Source: Sambucus nigra
Lineage: Eukaryota > Streptophyta > Magnoliopsida > Dipsacales > Adoxaceae
Assembly (NCBI GenBank): GCA_949130495.1
Contig: OX422219.1
Span: 270,739,111 to 270,803,110 of the forward strand
Direction: 5' to 3'
DNA length: 64,000 nucleotides
How positions within the stretch are numbered: position 1 is the first letter of the stretch; every line of letters starts with the position of its first letter. The translations under genes and the position numbers were made by a program. Of this stretch, positions 12,142 to 23,885 are shown piece by piece. A model generated the notes under the pieces. The model ran no database searches. It saw nothing but the letters and a program-made list of their open reading frames with translations, and was not told where the DNA came from.

Positions 12142-12303
12142 ATGGCCACGGAGAAGACGATGCGAATTCAAGTTGAGATCAATAAGGAGTTAAGAAAAAA
12201 CCATCAAGAATTGAGAGAAAGTAATCAACAATTGCATGAACAATTGAATAGAATGGAGGACAAAATGAAAACCCTAATTCAAGGTTTTTTGTCCAAATTT
12301 TAA
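12142..12303 (+). CDS. Short gag-like coiled-coil ORF
   Basis: ATG at 12142 opens a 53-codon frame ending at a TAA at 12301. The product is charged and Gln/Glu/Asn-rich (NKELRKNHQELRESNQQLHE) with heptad-like Leu spacing, typical of the N-terminal coiled coil of gypsy Gag. It lies about 65 bp after the PBS, where gag should begin. The following sequence is Pro-rich but full of stops, so it is a truncated gag. No nucleocapsid zinc knuckle is seen. A trans-packaged non-autonomous element could keep such a stub. Confidence 0.45.
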   Translation: MATEKTMRIQVEINKELRKNHQELRESNQQLHEQLNRMEDKMKTLIQGFLSKF

Positions 12304-13686
12304 AACCCTAGCCCCCAAAATAGCCCCACGCACCATTCCGCTGCCATCCACCACCCCTCTGTCACTGGCCCAAGAATTTTCCACCCATATCCCTCTACTT
12401 TGGCAGCCCCAACCCCAGTCGCAACCTCCCAAACCTCGGACCCAGTAAACCAGCTCCCCCAATATGTCTACAACCCCCGAAAACCAACCCCACCATCTGC
12501 ACCTGCCCAAAACCCACAATAAACCCCGGGTCGACCCGTTCAAACCCAGGTAAAGCCCTACCACTCCTGGACAGTCCCTACCCAAACCCATTCACCCTAA
12601 AAACTCCTACCGAATAAGCCCCTGTCATCCAAAACAGCGTCGACCTACTAGGGTTTTTCCCTAGAAGGGGTTGGCAGCAACCTGCTGCCCTGAACCATCA
12701 AAATCCTATCGATTTAACGCTTACCTTAAGTGAAACCCTCCCACATGTTAAGAACTAGGGTTTGAGGCCAAGAAAATGGTTTTTAACCCCGGGTTTTGAT
12801 ATTTTGTTGGATGATAAGAGAGGCAAGAGGAAGAAAATGAATCTTGAAATCATGAATTAAAAAAAAAATGAGCCTTCGTCAAATTTCCAAGAAAATATTT
12901 TTGTCTCACAAGTCTTTGCGCACATTTTTAGGCACTTCTCACGCAATTCTCCAATTTTTCAAGTTCGAGGATGAACTTTTTTTGAAGCCGAAGAGAGTGA
13001 TGAGAATACATAGTTATGTTCCTTTTATTTGTTCTTTTATTTCTATTTTTAGTCCTTTTCAGATATTTTCTCTCCTTAATTAGCCTCCAAGCATGTTTGG
13101 GACTAATTAGGTATTCTTTTATTTTTAGTAGTCATTTTTAGTCATTTTAAGTAATTACTTGATTAGCAAGTAATATCTCTACTATAAACAGGCATGTGTT
13201 GTTATTTTGTAGTTACTTCTCAATTCTTGGCAACTATACGAGGAGATTAAAAAATGAACGGGAGAGTGGGTACAATCACAACAACAAATTTATACCCATT
13301 TGTAAACCCTAACCCTAACCCTAGAAATCCTTATTCACAACCCATGTCGTACCCCACCCTCTACACCAAACCCACCACTATAAAGCTCACCACCCCGAAA
13401 ACCCAAATCTTGAACCCTAATTTCCCCCCAAAACCCAAATCCATTCCATAAACCCTCCATTCAAGATCCAAGACAACCTACTTCTAGGGTTTCACCTACC
13501 ATTTTACAATCCAATCCACAATTTACAAACTCTAGCCTCCAACCCTACAAAATTCCTCCACCACCAACCTGAATCCCCCAACCCACCACCAATTTTTCAA
13601 ACCCCAAACATAAAAAAAATTACATTTCTGCCCCAATTAACTCCTAAGGCTCAATTCAAGATTGTCGACGGCTAATCCAAGATTGG
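12304..13686 (+). other. Interior of the small LTR element: Pro-rich and LTR-like segments
   Basis: The stretch is C-rich at 12310-12600 and 13300-13600 with degenerate Pro/Asn codons. Near 12960-13000 it contains a segment like the 3' end of a gypsy polyprotein (translation KFEDELF). That segment is followed by sequence beginning TGATGAGAATACA that resembles an LTR start, so the interior may be a mosaic of more than one gypsy element. Confidence 0.35.
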
Positions 13687-14178
13687 TTGCTTCACCCAAT
13701 CATTCTTCCTCCCCCAATCCTCCAATCGGGTCAAATCCACAATAAAAAGTCCTCTCCCAAGCCGGTTGATTGCAAGAAAGACCGAAACGATGAAATTGGG
13801 TTGTGTACTAGTGATTTTTATAACATTTTTGACGAGGATGGGTGGGCAACTCGCACGCACTTTCGCGAGCCGAAACCATTTGATTTGAGTGACTTCTTCC
13901 CAATCTTTGTGCATGGGAATGATTATTTTGATGAAGTTGGGTCGGAGGTTATCTCTCTTGGAGTTGATTTGGAGATTGGAGGTGATATGTTTGATGGTGG
14001 GTATGTGGACCCATTCGTGGTAGCTTTTTATCTGAGCTCAGAAGAAATTTCCTGCAGCGTAGTATTAAGGAGGTTCATCACGGGAATCTCGGGTCACGAT
14101 TTTGTTGGTCGGCCACATTTGGAATGTGTTCCTATTCTATCGGGGTTTATTGCAAGCCGGTATAAGGGGAGTTTTTGA
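13687..14178 (+). pseudogene. Unrecognised open frame in the small LTR element
   Basis: A 163-codon frame is open but has no ATG until about 13987, so any start is internal. The predicted sequence is acidic and rich in Asp, Phe and Gly (DLSDFFPIFVHGNDYFDEVG) with no motif I recognise. It lies in the 3' half of the element, upstream of a purine-rich tract and the 3' LTR. It could be the tail of a gag-pol that lost its catalytic core, or a captured host fragment. Confidence 0.35.
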
Positions 14179-14269
14179 GGATGGCTCTTCTTCCTATTGA
14201 GGATCTCTTTGATGGTCGCTTTGATTTCTTACCGTTCATCTCCTACACTCGAGGACGAGCTTTTCGAAA

Positions 14270-14279
14270 CTGGGGAGAA
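14270..14279 (+). promoter_or_regulatory. Polypurine tract of the small LTR element
   Basis: CTGGGGAGAA directly precedes the 3' LTR start TGATGGAAATT and follows GAGGACGAGC, a common 3' signature of plant gypsy elements. Confidence 0.65.
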
Positions 14280-14601
14280 TGATGGAAATTAGAAGTTTAT
14301 GGGCCACTTTTCGTATTATTAGAATTTTTTGTTATTTTCTTTTAGTTTTTTTTTTGGTTGTACTTCTTTTTTTAGTATTTGTTTGCTTGGTATTTAGGGA
14401 ACGAAGTACCAAGGGCTATTAAGGGTATTTATATAATTAAAATCATAGCTTAGAGCCTAAGTTACTCCTCTCCTTTAAATAGCCCCTTGTATTCCTCATT
14501 TGGGGACACTCTCCATTTTGAATATAAGAAATCTCTTGATTCTTTCTCTAAAAGTTAGGGTTTGGTTTATTTTCTTAGCTATTGACGTGTAGTTTACGTC
14601 A
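14280..14601 (+). repeat. 3' LTR of the small LTR retrotransposon
   Basis: It begins TGATGG and ends ACGTCA, giving TG...CA termini. It is a near copy of 11744-12063. Confidence 0.87.
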
Positions 14602-15083
14602 GGTTGTTCTTCAAAATCAAGGTTAGTTTGGATTGATATTCCATCCCATGAAATGGAATGATTTGGATCTACAATGTACTTTCTTAACTGAGACACGTGG
14701 AATACATTATGTAATTGAGCGAGATTAGGTGTAATATTAGTTTATATGCGACTGTTCCGATACGATTAGAAATGACAAAAGGTCCAGTGTATTGTGGTGC
14801 CAGTTTTCCTTTTCGTTTAAATCTCATAATTCCCTTTCGAGGTGATAACTTAAAAAAAAATTGATCTCCCTTCGAAAATTCAAGGGGGCGTTTGCGATTA
14901 TTAGCGTAACTTTTTTATCGGCTTTGGGATTCCCTCAATCTTTCTCTGATTAAGCATACTTTTTTGGTAGTCTCGGCTATAATCTCTGGCCCAAAAATTT
15001 GATTTTCTTCGGACTCATTCCAATAAAGGGGAGAACGAAAGGGTCTTCATAAAGTGCTTCATATGGGGCGATCTTAATACTAG
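14602..15083 (-). pseudogene. Integrase C-terminal half of the chromovirus
   Basis: The minus-strand translation includes APYEALYE at about 15050-15070, then GKLAPQYTGPFVISNRIGTV and QLRKYIVDPNHSISWDGIS, and ends NLDFEEQP at the junction with the small LTR element. These blocks are the usual C-terminal part of Ty3/gypsy integrase preceding the chromodomain. The coding continues at 11743 on the other side of that insertion and upstream at 18063 beyond the solo LTR. Frameshifts are present. Confidence 0.8.
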
Positions 15084-18057
15084 TGTGACACCCCGCCTAA
15101 TTAAATACCGGGCGATCACTCCTTTATTAAATTAAATCAAGGTAAACAGTTGGTCCATTCTCAGCATCACTGTCGATAAAAATAATTTTCCAATTTAACA
15201 ACCTAAATAATTAAGCTAAGTGTCAAAAACATTTTCATACAAACTTTCCAAATTTTAATTAATGAAAAAGATTTATTTAATTAAAACAACATTTCTACAA
15301 TTAAGAATCACACCACCATAAACTAAATAACATAAACCATTCGTCAATCGAATGTCAACATATGAAACTAAAATCACAAATCCATCCTGAATAAATCCCA
15401 TAGAACAATACTGGAAATAACTGAAATATAAATGTCCCAACAACAAATGAAATAATGGAAAGGGCGACACATGCCCAATAAATGAGAATGCTAGAAGTGG
15501 AGTCAATAAAAGAAGCCGTCTACTCAAGTGACCTGCAACTCCCACCTAAGCTACAGCACGTTCCTCTCAAGGGATCCTAAGCAAGATGCCCCTGTGGCTG
15601 GGCACCTGAAAATATACATATATATACAAGAGAGAGAGAGAGAAAAAGGAACGGGTCAGAGCCCGAAAGTGTGTTTGATTTTAAAATACGTTTAGCAAGT
15701 ATTTAAATTGATACAAGCCAATGCAATAACATATTAGTACGTCACTCTCTTGAGAAAATACTCACCTCTCTTCTAATGTGCACATCTATCGCACTAACCT
15801 TCCGATTGGTTTGTTCTTATCAAAATATCACCCTTGACTTTATAAAAGATTTAATCTATCTAAGATTACTCGCAAGATTTACAATTCACGATTTCATTTT
15901 AAAAGAATGTTCCAAACAGTAATCAAAGTCCTCCATTTTAACTTTATAAAATCAATAAAGTTTTACAGTGACATCTTATATTTTTTCAATACAAGTATTT
16001 AATAATGTGAGTAAATAATTAGGTTCTACTTATCAAATCTCAGTAGACAGTTTTGAATATCATAATCTCATATATATATTAACTACTCGTATAATATATA
16101 TATATAACAGCACCCCGAATGAAACTATGGTGCGTGCATACTCTACTATCCAAAGCCCCATATCACGCATATTAAGGGGAATACATTCGGAATCACTCTC
16201 GAATTGTATTAACAGAACTACACAAACAATATTGAGGCGAAGCATAGATTCCAAGTCTCTAAGAGGATGGCACATACCGGCGTCTCTTAGGACCGTCTGA
16301 ACTATCACATCGATAGCCTGTACCAAGGATATCTATCTCCTAGGGTACAAGTCAATATCCCCATAAAGGTCCCATCGAGATAAGACTTGTCCCAACGCGG
16401 AAACCTCAGGGATAGTAAGTAGCGTGGGTATGATTTTCACATGCATATAATATATGTACACACAATCATATAAATATACCACTTTATCATATTAATATAG
16501 GTTCTTCTCATCACCCGTAATTATACCATATATCCTTAATTTCACAGTTATAGAATTTCGTATAAGTTTTATTCCTAACCTTAACTCGAAGGGTTTTCTC
16601 ACTTATTACCTAACACTCATGGGCTACATCCTCACAAATCTGAATTTCAGTAAGTGTCTTTATTAGGTTCCAACGTAACTCTCTTACGTACCTCACCCTT
16701 TAAATTCATAAGTCCACTAACCTAACGTAAATGTCCCATAAATACCATTTCCGTTAAAGATTAAGGTTCCAACATTTATTCATATACCCTACTGGTCCTA
16801 AATGTCTCCCAAATCAACTTATCAAGAGTGCCCAAGAATTATATCACGACAATTTGAATTTAACGCATATAAAGAGGGAATTAGTAGTCTGCCAGGAGGG
16901 GTCGATCGATCGAAGCTCTAGGCTCGATCGATCGATCAAGCAGGTCTGGGCAAAATTCTGCAGAATGCAGTTACGGGTTTCATCCAACTTCTTCATCAAA
17001 TTCCATATTTTTCAACACTAATCGACCCACTAATTCTACTACTAACATAATAACATAATTCCAGATGTTTTTAACGTTCAGCATGCGTGTATTCATCATT
17101 AAACATGGTTAAGCAACCCAAAATCTCATCTAATCATCAAGAACCCTAAAGTTTTCATAACTATGATTCAATTCAGTTTTTCTCCAGAATTTCTTCCTAA
17201 TAAAACATCAAAAATTCGTGGGTAATACATCTATATCATCAAAAGTTTCCAGCATAAGGTTTTAATCTTCTCTACATGCAATTTCCTATCAAAATTTGGG
17301 GTTTCCTTACATGGATTACATTCCTAATTAATCCTAAACTAATATGAACATTGCACTAACGAAATACGCAAGTTAATCACTTGCCTGGGATTTTCAGAAT
17401 TCTGATTTCCTGTTGATTATGGTGTGGTTGCGTTCTCCTCCTCGCGATCTACGCGTTGGTGGTGACGGTGGTGCAAACGGTGGTGTTTCGGCCTTGAATC
17501 TCCTTGAAAGGTCTCTCCTCTCCTCTCCAATGGCCGTTCTAGGGTTCTGAATGTTCTAACCCTAAATGGCTAGCCTAACCAGATGATAAAGGCTACTAAA
17601 ATTCGTGGGTTTAATTACCCTATTTTGTAAAATGACCAAAATGCCCTCCCGGGTCACTAATTAGGCCTAAAAACACCCCGAGACCCAAACTAAACCCCCG
17701 GGTAAACTTTTCTGACTATCTCAACCCTTCCGGACGCGTTGGAGCAGTCAAAACGACCATATGAACAACTTATAAAATATTTACTTTTTAATTAACAAAA
17801 TTAGTCCCGACGTGACACTGGCACGTCCCAACTTAAATTTTCGAAATAGTCATTTAATTCACGTATGACATTCAATGTAACTAATATAGTATATCACTAT
17901 GCTCATTAGTAATATCCAACAAGTTTCCCATAATTACTAACTCTCGACACGTTAATAATTATAACATAATTAATTTCCAAATTTTTATTAAATAAACATT
18001 CTCATTAAATTTAATAAATCCCCAAATTAATATAGCATAAAAATACGGGGTATTACA
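15084..18057 (-). mobile_element. Solo LTR 1 of a second gypsy family (2,974 bp)
   Basis: A perfect TSD, ACTAG, flanks it at 15079-15083 and 18058-18062. Plus-strand ends are TGTGACACCCCG and GGGGTATTACA. The minus-strand start TGTAATACCCCGTATTTTT is typical of plant chromovirus LTRs, so it is inserted in minus orientation. It lies in the integrase of the host element and has no internal region, consistent with LTR-LTR recombination. It contains a CGATCGATCG palindrome cluster at 16902-16937. Confidence 0.9.
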
Positions 18058-18062
18058 ACTAG

Positions 18063-19000
18063 CTTGATAGCTATTATTATAGGAAAATTCTACCAATGCT
18101 AAATGATCACTCTAGTTCCCTGTTAAGTTTAAAGTACATGCTCTCATCATATCTTCTAGAGTTTGTATTAATCATTCTGATTGACCATCAGTCTGAGGAT
18201 GATATGCGGTACTCAAAAAGAATTTGGTTCCCATAGTTGTTTGCAATTCTTGTCAAAATGTCCCGCAAATCGAGGATCATGGTCAGATACAATAGATAAA
18301 GGAACTCCATGTAATCTAATAATTTCTTGAATTTATAGGTTGCTGAGTCATTGTAAGGAATCAGTAGTACGTACTTTAAAAAAATGAGTTGACTTGGTTA
18401 ATCGATCTACAATTACCCAAATTGAATTATAGCCCTGAGATATAGGGGTAATCCACTAACAAAGTCTATATTGATATGATCCCATTTCCAGGTTGGTATA
18501 GGAAGAGGTTGTAAGAGTCCACCGGATTGTTGGTGTTAAATCTTAACTTGTTGACACTTTAGACATTTAGCAATAAAAGTTTGAATTTCTTGATTCATTC
18601 ATACCCACCAAAAATCATTTTTCAGTGTTTGGTACATTTTCTTGTTACCTGGATGGATTATAAATTTAAAATGATGACCTTATTTTAAAAGTTCTTCCTT
18701 GAGTTTGGGATCTGCAGGTACACATATGTAATTTTGAAATCGTATCCCTTTAAAAGGGTGGTATGTTCATTCTGGTCTAGCTTTTCCATGTTCAATCTTC
18801 TGTCGTTGGCTGGTAAGAAATTTATCAATAGCTTGTTGTTCAATGATCCTGGTCTCAAGTGATAGGTAAGCTATGATATTTTAAAAAGTAGCAAAATCTT
18901 TGTATTGTAACTCATAGTCAGTCAATGTGAGCATGAGCTGATATGCAAGTAGTCCTGTTGATCTTCCACTAGTTTTATGACTTAGAGCATCAGTTACTTT
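18063..19000 (-). pseudogene. Integrase N-terminal and core part of the chromovirus
   Basis: On the minus strand a zinc-binding HHCC-like segment (HPGNKKMYQTLKNDFWW, then CLKCQQ) spans about 18680-18545. The catalytic core follows, with [13 protein letters not shown] at about 18475-18430, VDRLTKSTHF and DHDPRFAGHF. The first two acidic positions of the D,D,E triad appear present. Several stops and frameshifts interrupt the frame. Sequence continues across solo LTR 1 at 15083. The enzyme would insert cDNA into the host genome, but this copy cannot encode it. Confidence 0.8.
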
Positions 19001-20308
19001 GTTGCCTTTCCCTAGATAATAGTGTAATTGGAAATCGTAATCTTCTAAGTACTCCATCAATCTATGTTGACTAGGTTTAGATCTTTTTGAGTGAAGATAT
19101 ACTTTAAGCTTTTATGATCGGAAAATAGCTGAAAGTTCAATCCATACAAGTAACATCGTCAAATCTTCAAAGCAAAAACAATAGCACATAACTCAAGATC
19201 ATATGCTGGATATTTTCATTCATGAATCTTCAACTGTCGCGATCCTTATTCTATGACCCTTCCGGACTACATAAGTATATTCCTAATCCTTGTAAAGAGC
19301 CATCCGTGTACACGTCATAACTTACATTACTATAAGGTATGGTAAGTACAGGTGTGGTGGTTAGATGTTCTTTTAATGTATGAAAGCCTTGGGTACATTT
19401 TGGAGTCCATTCGAATCGTGTGTCCTTTCGAGTTAATTTCATAAGAGGTAGAGCGATAGTAGAAAACCCTTTTACAAATCTTCGGTAATATGCATCTAAT
19501 CCTAAAAAACTAGGGACTTCAGTTATCGTTGTGGGTTGTGACCATTCTACCACTGCGAGAGTTTTTGCGGGGTCTACTTGGATTCCTAATTCAGTAATTA
19601 TGTGCCCTAAAAACTTCACATCTTTCATGAAAAAGTCACATCTACTTTTCGTGGCATATAAATGATGACACCGTAAGGTATCTAGGATGATTCGCAAATG
19701 GTGTTCATGCTCTTATTTGTTCTGTGAGTATATTAGGATATCATCAATGAATACTATCACGAATTGATCAAAGAATGGTCAAAATACTCGATGCATTAAG
19801 TCCATAAAAGAGACTGGAGCATTAGTAAGTCCAAATGACATTACTAGGAATTCAAAATGTCCATATCGAGTTCTAAAAGCTATCCTTGGAATATCTTCCT
19901 CTCACACCCTTAGCTGGTGGTATCCCGAACATAAATCGATTTTTGAAAATACTTTGGCTCCTCATAATCGGTAAAATAAATCACCGATTCTAGGTAATGG
20001 ATGTTTATTTTTAATTGTGACTCGATTAAACCTATGATAATCTATACATAGTCAAAATGACTCATCTTTCTTCTTTACAAACAAAATCGAAGCACCCCAC
20101 AGAGATGAACTTGGTCTAATAAATCCTTTAGCCAATAAGTCACCCAGCTGAATTCGAAGTGCTCGTAATTCCAAAGGTGCCATACGATAAGGTGGTATGG
20201 AAATAGGAGTGGTATTTGGGAATAAATTGATTATAAATTCAATTTCTCGAGGTGGGGGAATTTCAGGTAAATCTTCAGGAAATACATCATTGTAATTATC
20301 ATGAATTT
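19001..20308 (-). pseudogene. Reverse transcriptase and RNase H of the chromovirus
   Basis: Minus-strand translation gives DVFPEDLPEIPPPREIEF near 20290-20230, AKGFIRPSSSLWGASILFVK, SKIDLCSGYHQLRV, and the catalytic motif FIDDILIYS at about 19755-19730. The thumb-like FLGLDAYYRRFVKGFS and an RNase H-like YTDGSLQGLGIYL (about 19300) follow. Order and spacing are those of Ty3/gypsy RT-RNase H. Two open stretches remain (20411-20052 and 19697-19251), separated by in-frame stops. The RNase H C-terminal half is degraded. The YxDD-equivalent aspartates are retained but the frame is not. Confidence 0.88.
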
Positions 20309-20740
20309 TTAATGCAAAAGAAGAAACATAAAAGGTAGTCCTAAAATATTGACCTTGAAATTGACCTTTCGGGTAGAAGTATTTCGAAATATAACTTTCC
20401 TTAACGCGCAATCAATAATTTCATTATTTGTAGTTAAAGAGTCTCTTCCGATAATTATGTCGAACCCCACTATGTTTAAAACTATAAGATCAATGATGAT
20501 GTTTCTGACATCAAGTCTTATTTCACAATTTTTACAAATCTGCCAAGTTCTAGCAATATTACCGATAGGCATACTTATGGAAATTGAGTGATTAAAAGTA
20601 ACAGGAGAAAGACCTACTAAAGTCATAAATCTTGTACTACCAAAAGAATGATATGACCGTGAATAAATTAATACATGCGCCTTAAGGTTACCAAGGAAAC
20701 AGTACCTTCGATCACGTCCTGGCTATCCATTTGAGTTAAT
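20309..20740 (-). pseudogene. Aspartic protease region of the chromovirus
   Basis: The minus-strand frame ending at 20309 reads VGLSPVTFNHSISISMPIG and further on VLNIVGFDIIIGRDSL, the conserved C-terminal half of a gypsy retropepsin (pattern GFDVILGMDWL). Just upstream, where D-S/T-G is expected, the translation is LIYSRSYHSFGSTRFM. The catalytic Asp and Gly are replaced by Tyr and Arg, so the protease is dead even if the frame were open. It lies between the Gag zinc knuckle and RT, as expected. Confidence 0.78.
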
Positions 20741-21715
20741 AGTGCAAAAGATCGGCCATGATTAGGTGGGTATGTAATTCCTTGTTTAAAACCCCCTGGA
20801 GGAGTTCTTGGATTAGCCATAGTGAGTATTGTTGGTGGTTTTCCCTTGTTTCGTCGTGGCTCCTGATTTTTACTGATATTGGTAAATGGTCGAGGATTGA
20901 ACTTGCAAAATTTAGGACATTGAGGCCTAATATGACCGGGAGCATCACATTCATTGCATCTAATAGTAGAATGGTATTGAATTTGACTAAAAGATCATCC
21001 TTCATTCTTAAAATTACGGCGATTATGGATGGAAAGATTTGGTGTATGCCGGTTTGAATTATTTCGAAAAGGAGTGCTACCGCGAGTTGTCCCACTAGGA
21101 GTCGGATTCTTTTCAATAAGACTGGCTATATCAATCATTTTTTCAAAATCACGAATCTACAGGGAAATGAGAAAAGACTTGATACTGGCTTTAAGTCCTC
21201 GCTCGAAATTCTTGCATTTCTTAACATCAATGTCGACATATTGTTGGTCATGACGAGAAAGTTCTGTAAATCGAGAGTCATATTGTCCCATTGTCATGTT
21301 ATTTTATTGAAGCACTAAAAATTCCACTGCCAATTGGTCACGTAATCCTTCGAAAAAATACTTTTTGAAGATTATTTTTTCAAATTGTAACCATATACAA
21401 TCTTCCACATTCTGGCTATATTTTACTGCTTGCCACCAATGATCTGATTCGCCTTCAAATAAATAAGTTGCCAAATCTACTCGAAGTTCAGGTATTATAC
21501 CTACTCCATTCAAAACCTTCAAAATTTGCCTAAACCAACATTCTGCTTCCAGTGCCCCGGGGTTTTCACGAAAAAGTTGGGGGTCGTTGCCGTAAGAATT
21601 CCTTCAATGCATCCATACATCGAACTTCAGTTGATATCTCAGTTCCGAGTGTAGGACCCTGTCGTGTTTGCGTGAGTCCCGTAAGTTCTTGTAAACATCT
21701 AGATATATTATCCAT
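20741..21715 (-). pseudogene. Gag of the chromovirus
   Basis: A likely start ATG is at 21715 on the minus strand (MDNISRCLQELTGL). After a frameshift near 21570, the central retrotransposon Gag domain reads VDLATYLFEGESDHWWQAV, followed by FFEGLRDQLAVEFLVLQ. A CCHC zinc knuckle, CNECDAPGHIRPQC, with correct C-x2-C-x4-H-x4-C spacing, is at about 20960-20915. It is the best preserved gene of the element. Gag would form the virus-like particle and bind RNA. Stop codons at about 21300 and 21160 break it. Confidence 0.8.
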
Positions 21716-22315
21716 AGTCGTGGATGGAATAGTTGATGTTGATTCGGATCATAGTGTAGTATTAATGTTGCATATATTCACATCCTATATAAGTAGACAA
21801 ATATTAAAGCATAGCGTCATGGAGAAATAAAACATAATAAATTATCACATAATGTCTTTCAACTTTATTCTTTAGGAAAATTGGAACAAACATACTTAAC
21901 CAAGTTGTATAAGTAAAGTAGCTCCTAGTTGATATATAGTTAGGCCTGTCAATTTAGTCGAGCAGGCCCGAAGCCCGCTTGCTCGGCCCGCTAAATTTGG
22001 ACCGAGCTTTTATTGAGTTTGAACCGAGCCGAGCCAAGCTTGAGCCGAGATATTAAGCCTGAATTCAATTTGAGTTGAGCGTGAGCGAAGCACTTTCAAG
22101 CCCGAACTAGGCTTGGCCCGATATAATATCTCTAAATATATATATATATATATATATACAAAATTATTTTATTTTCTATGATACGTAAAAAATATTTTAA
22201 AAGAAAATAATTTTTATAATTTTATCCTTATGCAAATAAACTATTGGACTTAATATTAAAGAAACAAAAATAAGATGGGTCATTTATTAATTTAATTTAC
22301 TTAATCTTACGGGAC

Positions 22316-23614
22316 TAGGGGTGTTAATTATTTCTAAACTTTCGAATTTTCCAATTTTCGATCCGAAATTTTCTGGTTTTGGCATCATTTTTAATTTTCC
22401 GATTTCCAAATTTTTGGAAATAAATTGGAATGGAATTGGAAATCATATATAAAGTTCCGAATTTTTGAATTTCCGATCCGAAAATTCCGATACCAAGTCG
22501 ATCCGATTTATCAAAAATATTTTCCGAAATAATAATATTTTTATTTATTTTAATAAGTTTTTACTTATCATTTTTACTACCCTTTTATATAAAACGTTCA
22601 TTTTTTTAGTTTAATGAGGGTTGTCCATTTATTCCAATCACAAACATTAATTTATACCCATATATATACTAAGTTACTAACTTTAAACACTCTCTAAACC
22701 TAAATCACACGACGACTACTTCTCTCTCTCTCACTCTAACCCTCTTCTCTTCCAATCACCCTCCCTCCGAATGCCTCAGCAGATCCGTTGATAACCCCTC
22801 TCACTCACGCCGGAAACCTTTCACACTCAAGACGAAAAACTCAGGCACTCACGACCGTCGCACTCACCTGAGGCAGTGCACTCATGGAGCACTCACGATC
22901 GTCACACTCATCTGTTAACACAGCTCACTATACCACGTCGTACTCAGGTATGGATCTAAAATGGATAGCTGTTAATTTCTCGCTCTTAACACAGCTCACT
23001 TATCTAGCTGTTAATTTCTCACTATACCACGATTGTTAGGCATTTAAGGTTGGTATGAATTTTTTGAATGTTGATGTGTCTACACATATATTAATACATC
23101 TCTAGCTGTTAATTTTTTAGAGTGTATTCAGTTGTTAATTTTTGAGAGTGTACACATATATTACATCTCTAGCTGTTAATTTTTTAATGTTGAGAGTGTA
23201 TTGAGTTGAATGTTGATGTGTATAAACAGATCTCTTTGTTTATATAAGATCTCTTTTTGTTTGTTTGTTAACTTAAGGTTACCTCTGTGTTAACTTATGG
23301 TGTGAATTTCAGTGTTGAATGTGTTGAAATGTGTTAAATTAAATGTGTTCAAACTTCCAGTGTTGAAACTTTTCAGTTTATTCAGATTTCTGTTTGTTAA
23401 TTTCTAGAATTTTTGACACCCTTTGTTTGTTAATTTCTAATATGTGTTACCGACATGGAAAATTTCGAAAATTCCGAAGTCGCCGACGTGGAAAAGAAAT
23501 TGATTTTCCCAAATTTATTTTTCCGATTTTGGAAAGGAATGTAAAATTCCGAATTTTTTGGAAAAATTTTCAAACACCCCTATTTCGATCCAATCCGACC
23601 GAAACACACCCCTA
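22316..23614. mobile_element. hAT element 5 nested in hAT element 4 (1,299 bp)
   Basis: A perfect 8-bp TSD, TACGGGAC, lies at 22308-22315 and 23615-23622. The left end is TAGGGGTGTTAATT and the reverse-complemented right end TAGGGGTGTGTTTC. Subterminal TTCCGAAATTTTCGG-like words fill both ends. The interior has a CT-rich segment (about 22700-22930) and degenerate repeats of TAGCTGTTAATTT (22960-23180). A second copy of the terminal motif lies 32 bp inside the right end. Confidence 0.92.
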
Positions 23615-23630
23615 TACGGGACTTGTCAAT

Positions 23631-23885
23631 ATTAGTGCTGAAATCTGGTTTTTTAGTGCTGAAATGTGATTTGTTTAATGCAGAAATGTCAATATTAGTG
23701 TTGAATCTGTTTTTTTAGTGCTGAAATCTATTTTTTAGTATTGAAATATATTTTTTAGTGCTGAAATTTGTTTTACTAATGCTAAAATGTCAATATTAGT
23801 ACTGAATTCTATTTTTTTAGTGCTGAAATCTATTTTTTATTGCTAAAATGTGTTTTTTATTGCTGAAATATGAATATTTATTATT
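23631..23885. repeat. Degenerate minisatellite of about 20 bp inside hAT element 4
   Basis: About ten head-to-tail variants of AGTGCTGAAATCTGTTTTTT run through this interval, with substitutions and small gaps. It lies just right of hAT element 5 and belongs to the interior of hAT element 4. Confidence 0.8.

Larger units (their letters stand above)
11744..14601 (+). mobile_element. Small non-autonomous LTR retrotransposon (2,858 bp)
   Basis: Two LTRs of about 320 bp flank a 2.2-kb interior. The TSD is GGTCG at 11739-11743 and GGTTG at 14602-14606, one mismatch. It sits in the integrase of the chromovirus on the opposite strand. A canonical PBS and a gypsy-like 3' end with a purine run are present, but there is no RT or integrase. 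It must have been mobilised in trans. Confidence 0.85.

Noticed and set aside
12274..12591. Gly/Trp-rich minus-strand frame of 105 codons
   Set aside because: It is the antisense of a C-rich segment inside the small LTR element and has no protein-like features.
13304..13323. Telomere-like CCCTAA repeats
   Set aside because: Only three units occur, inside a Pro/Asn-rich degenerate coding segment of the small LTR element, so this is not an interstitial telomere.
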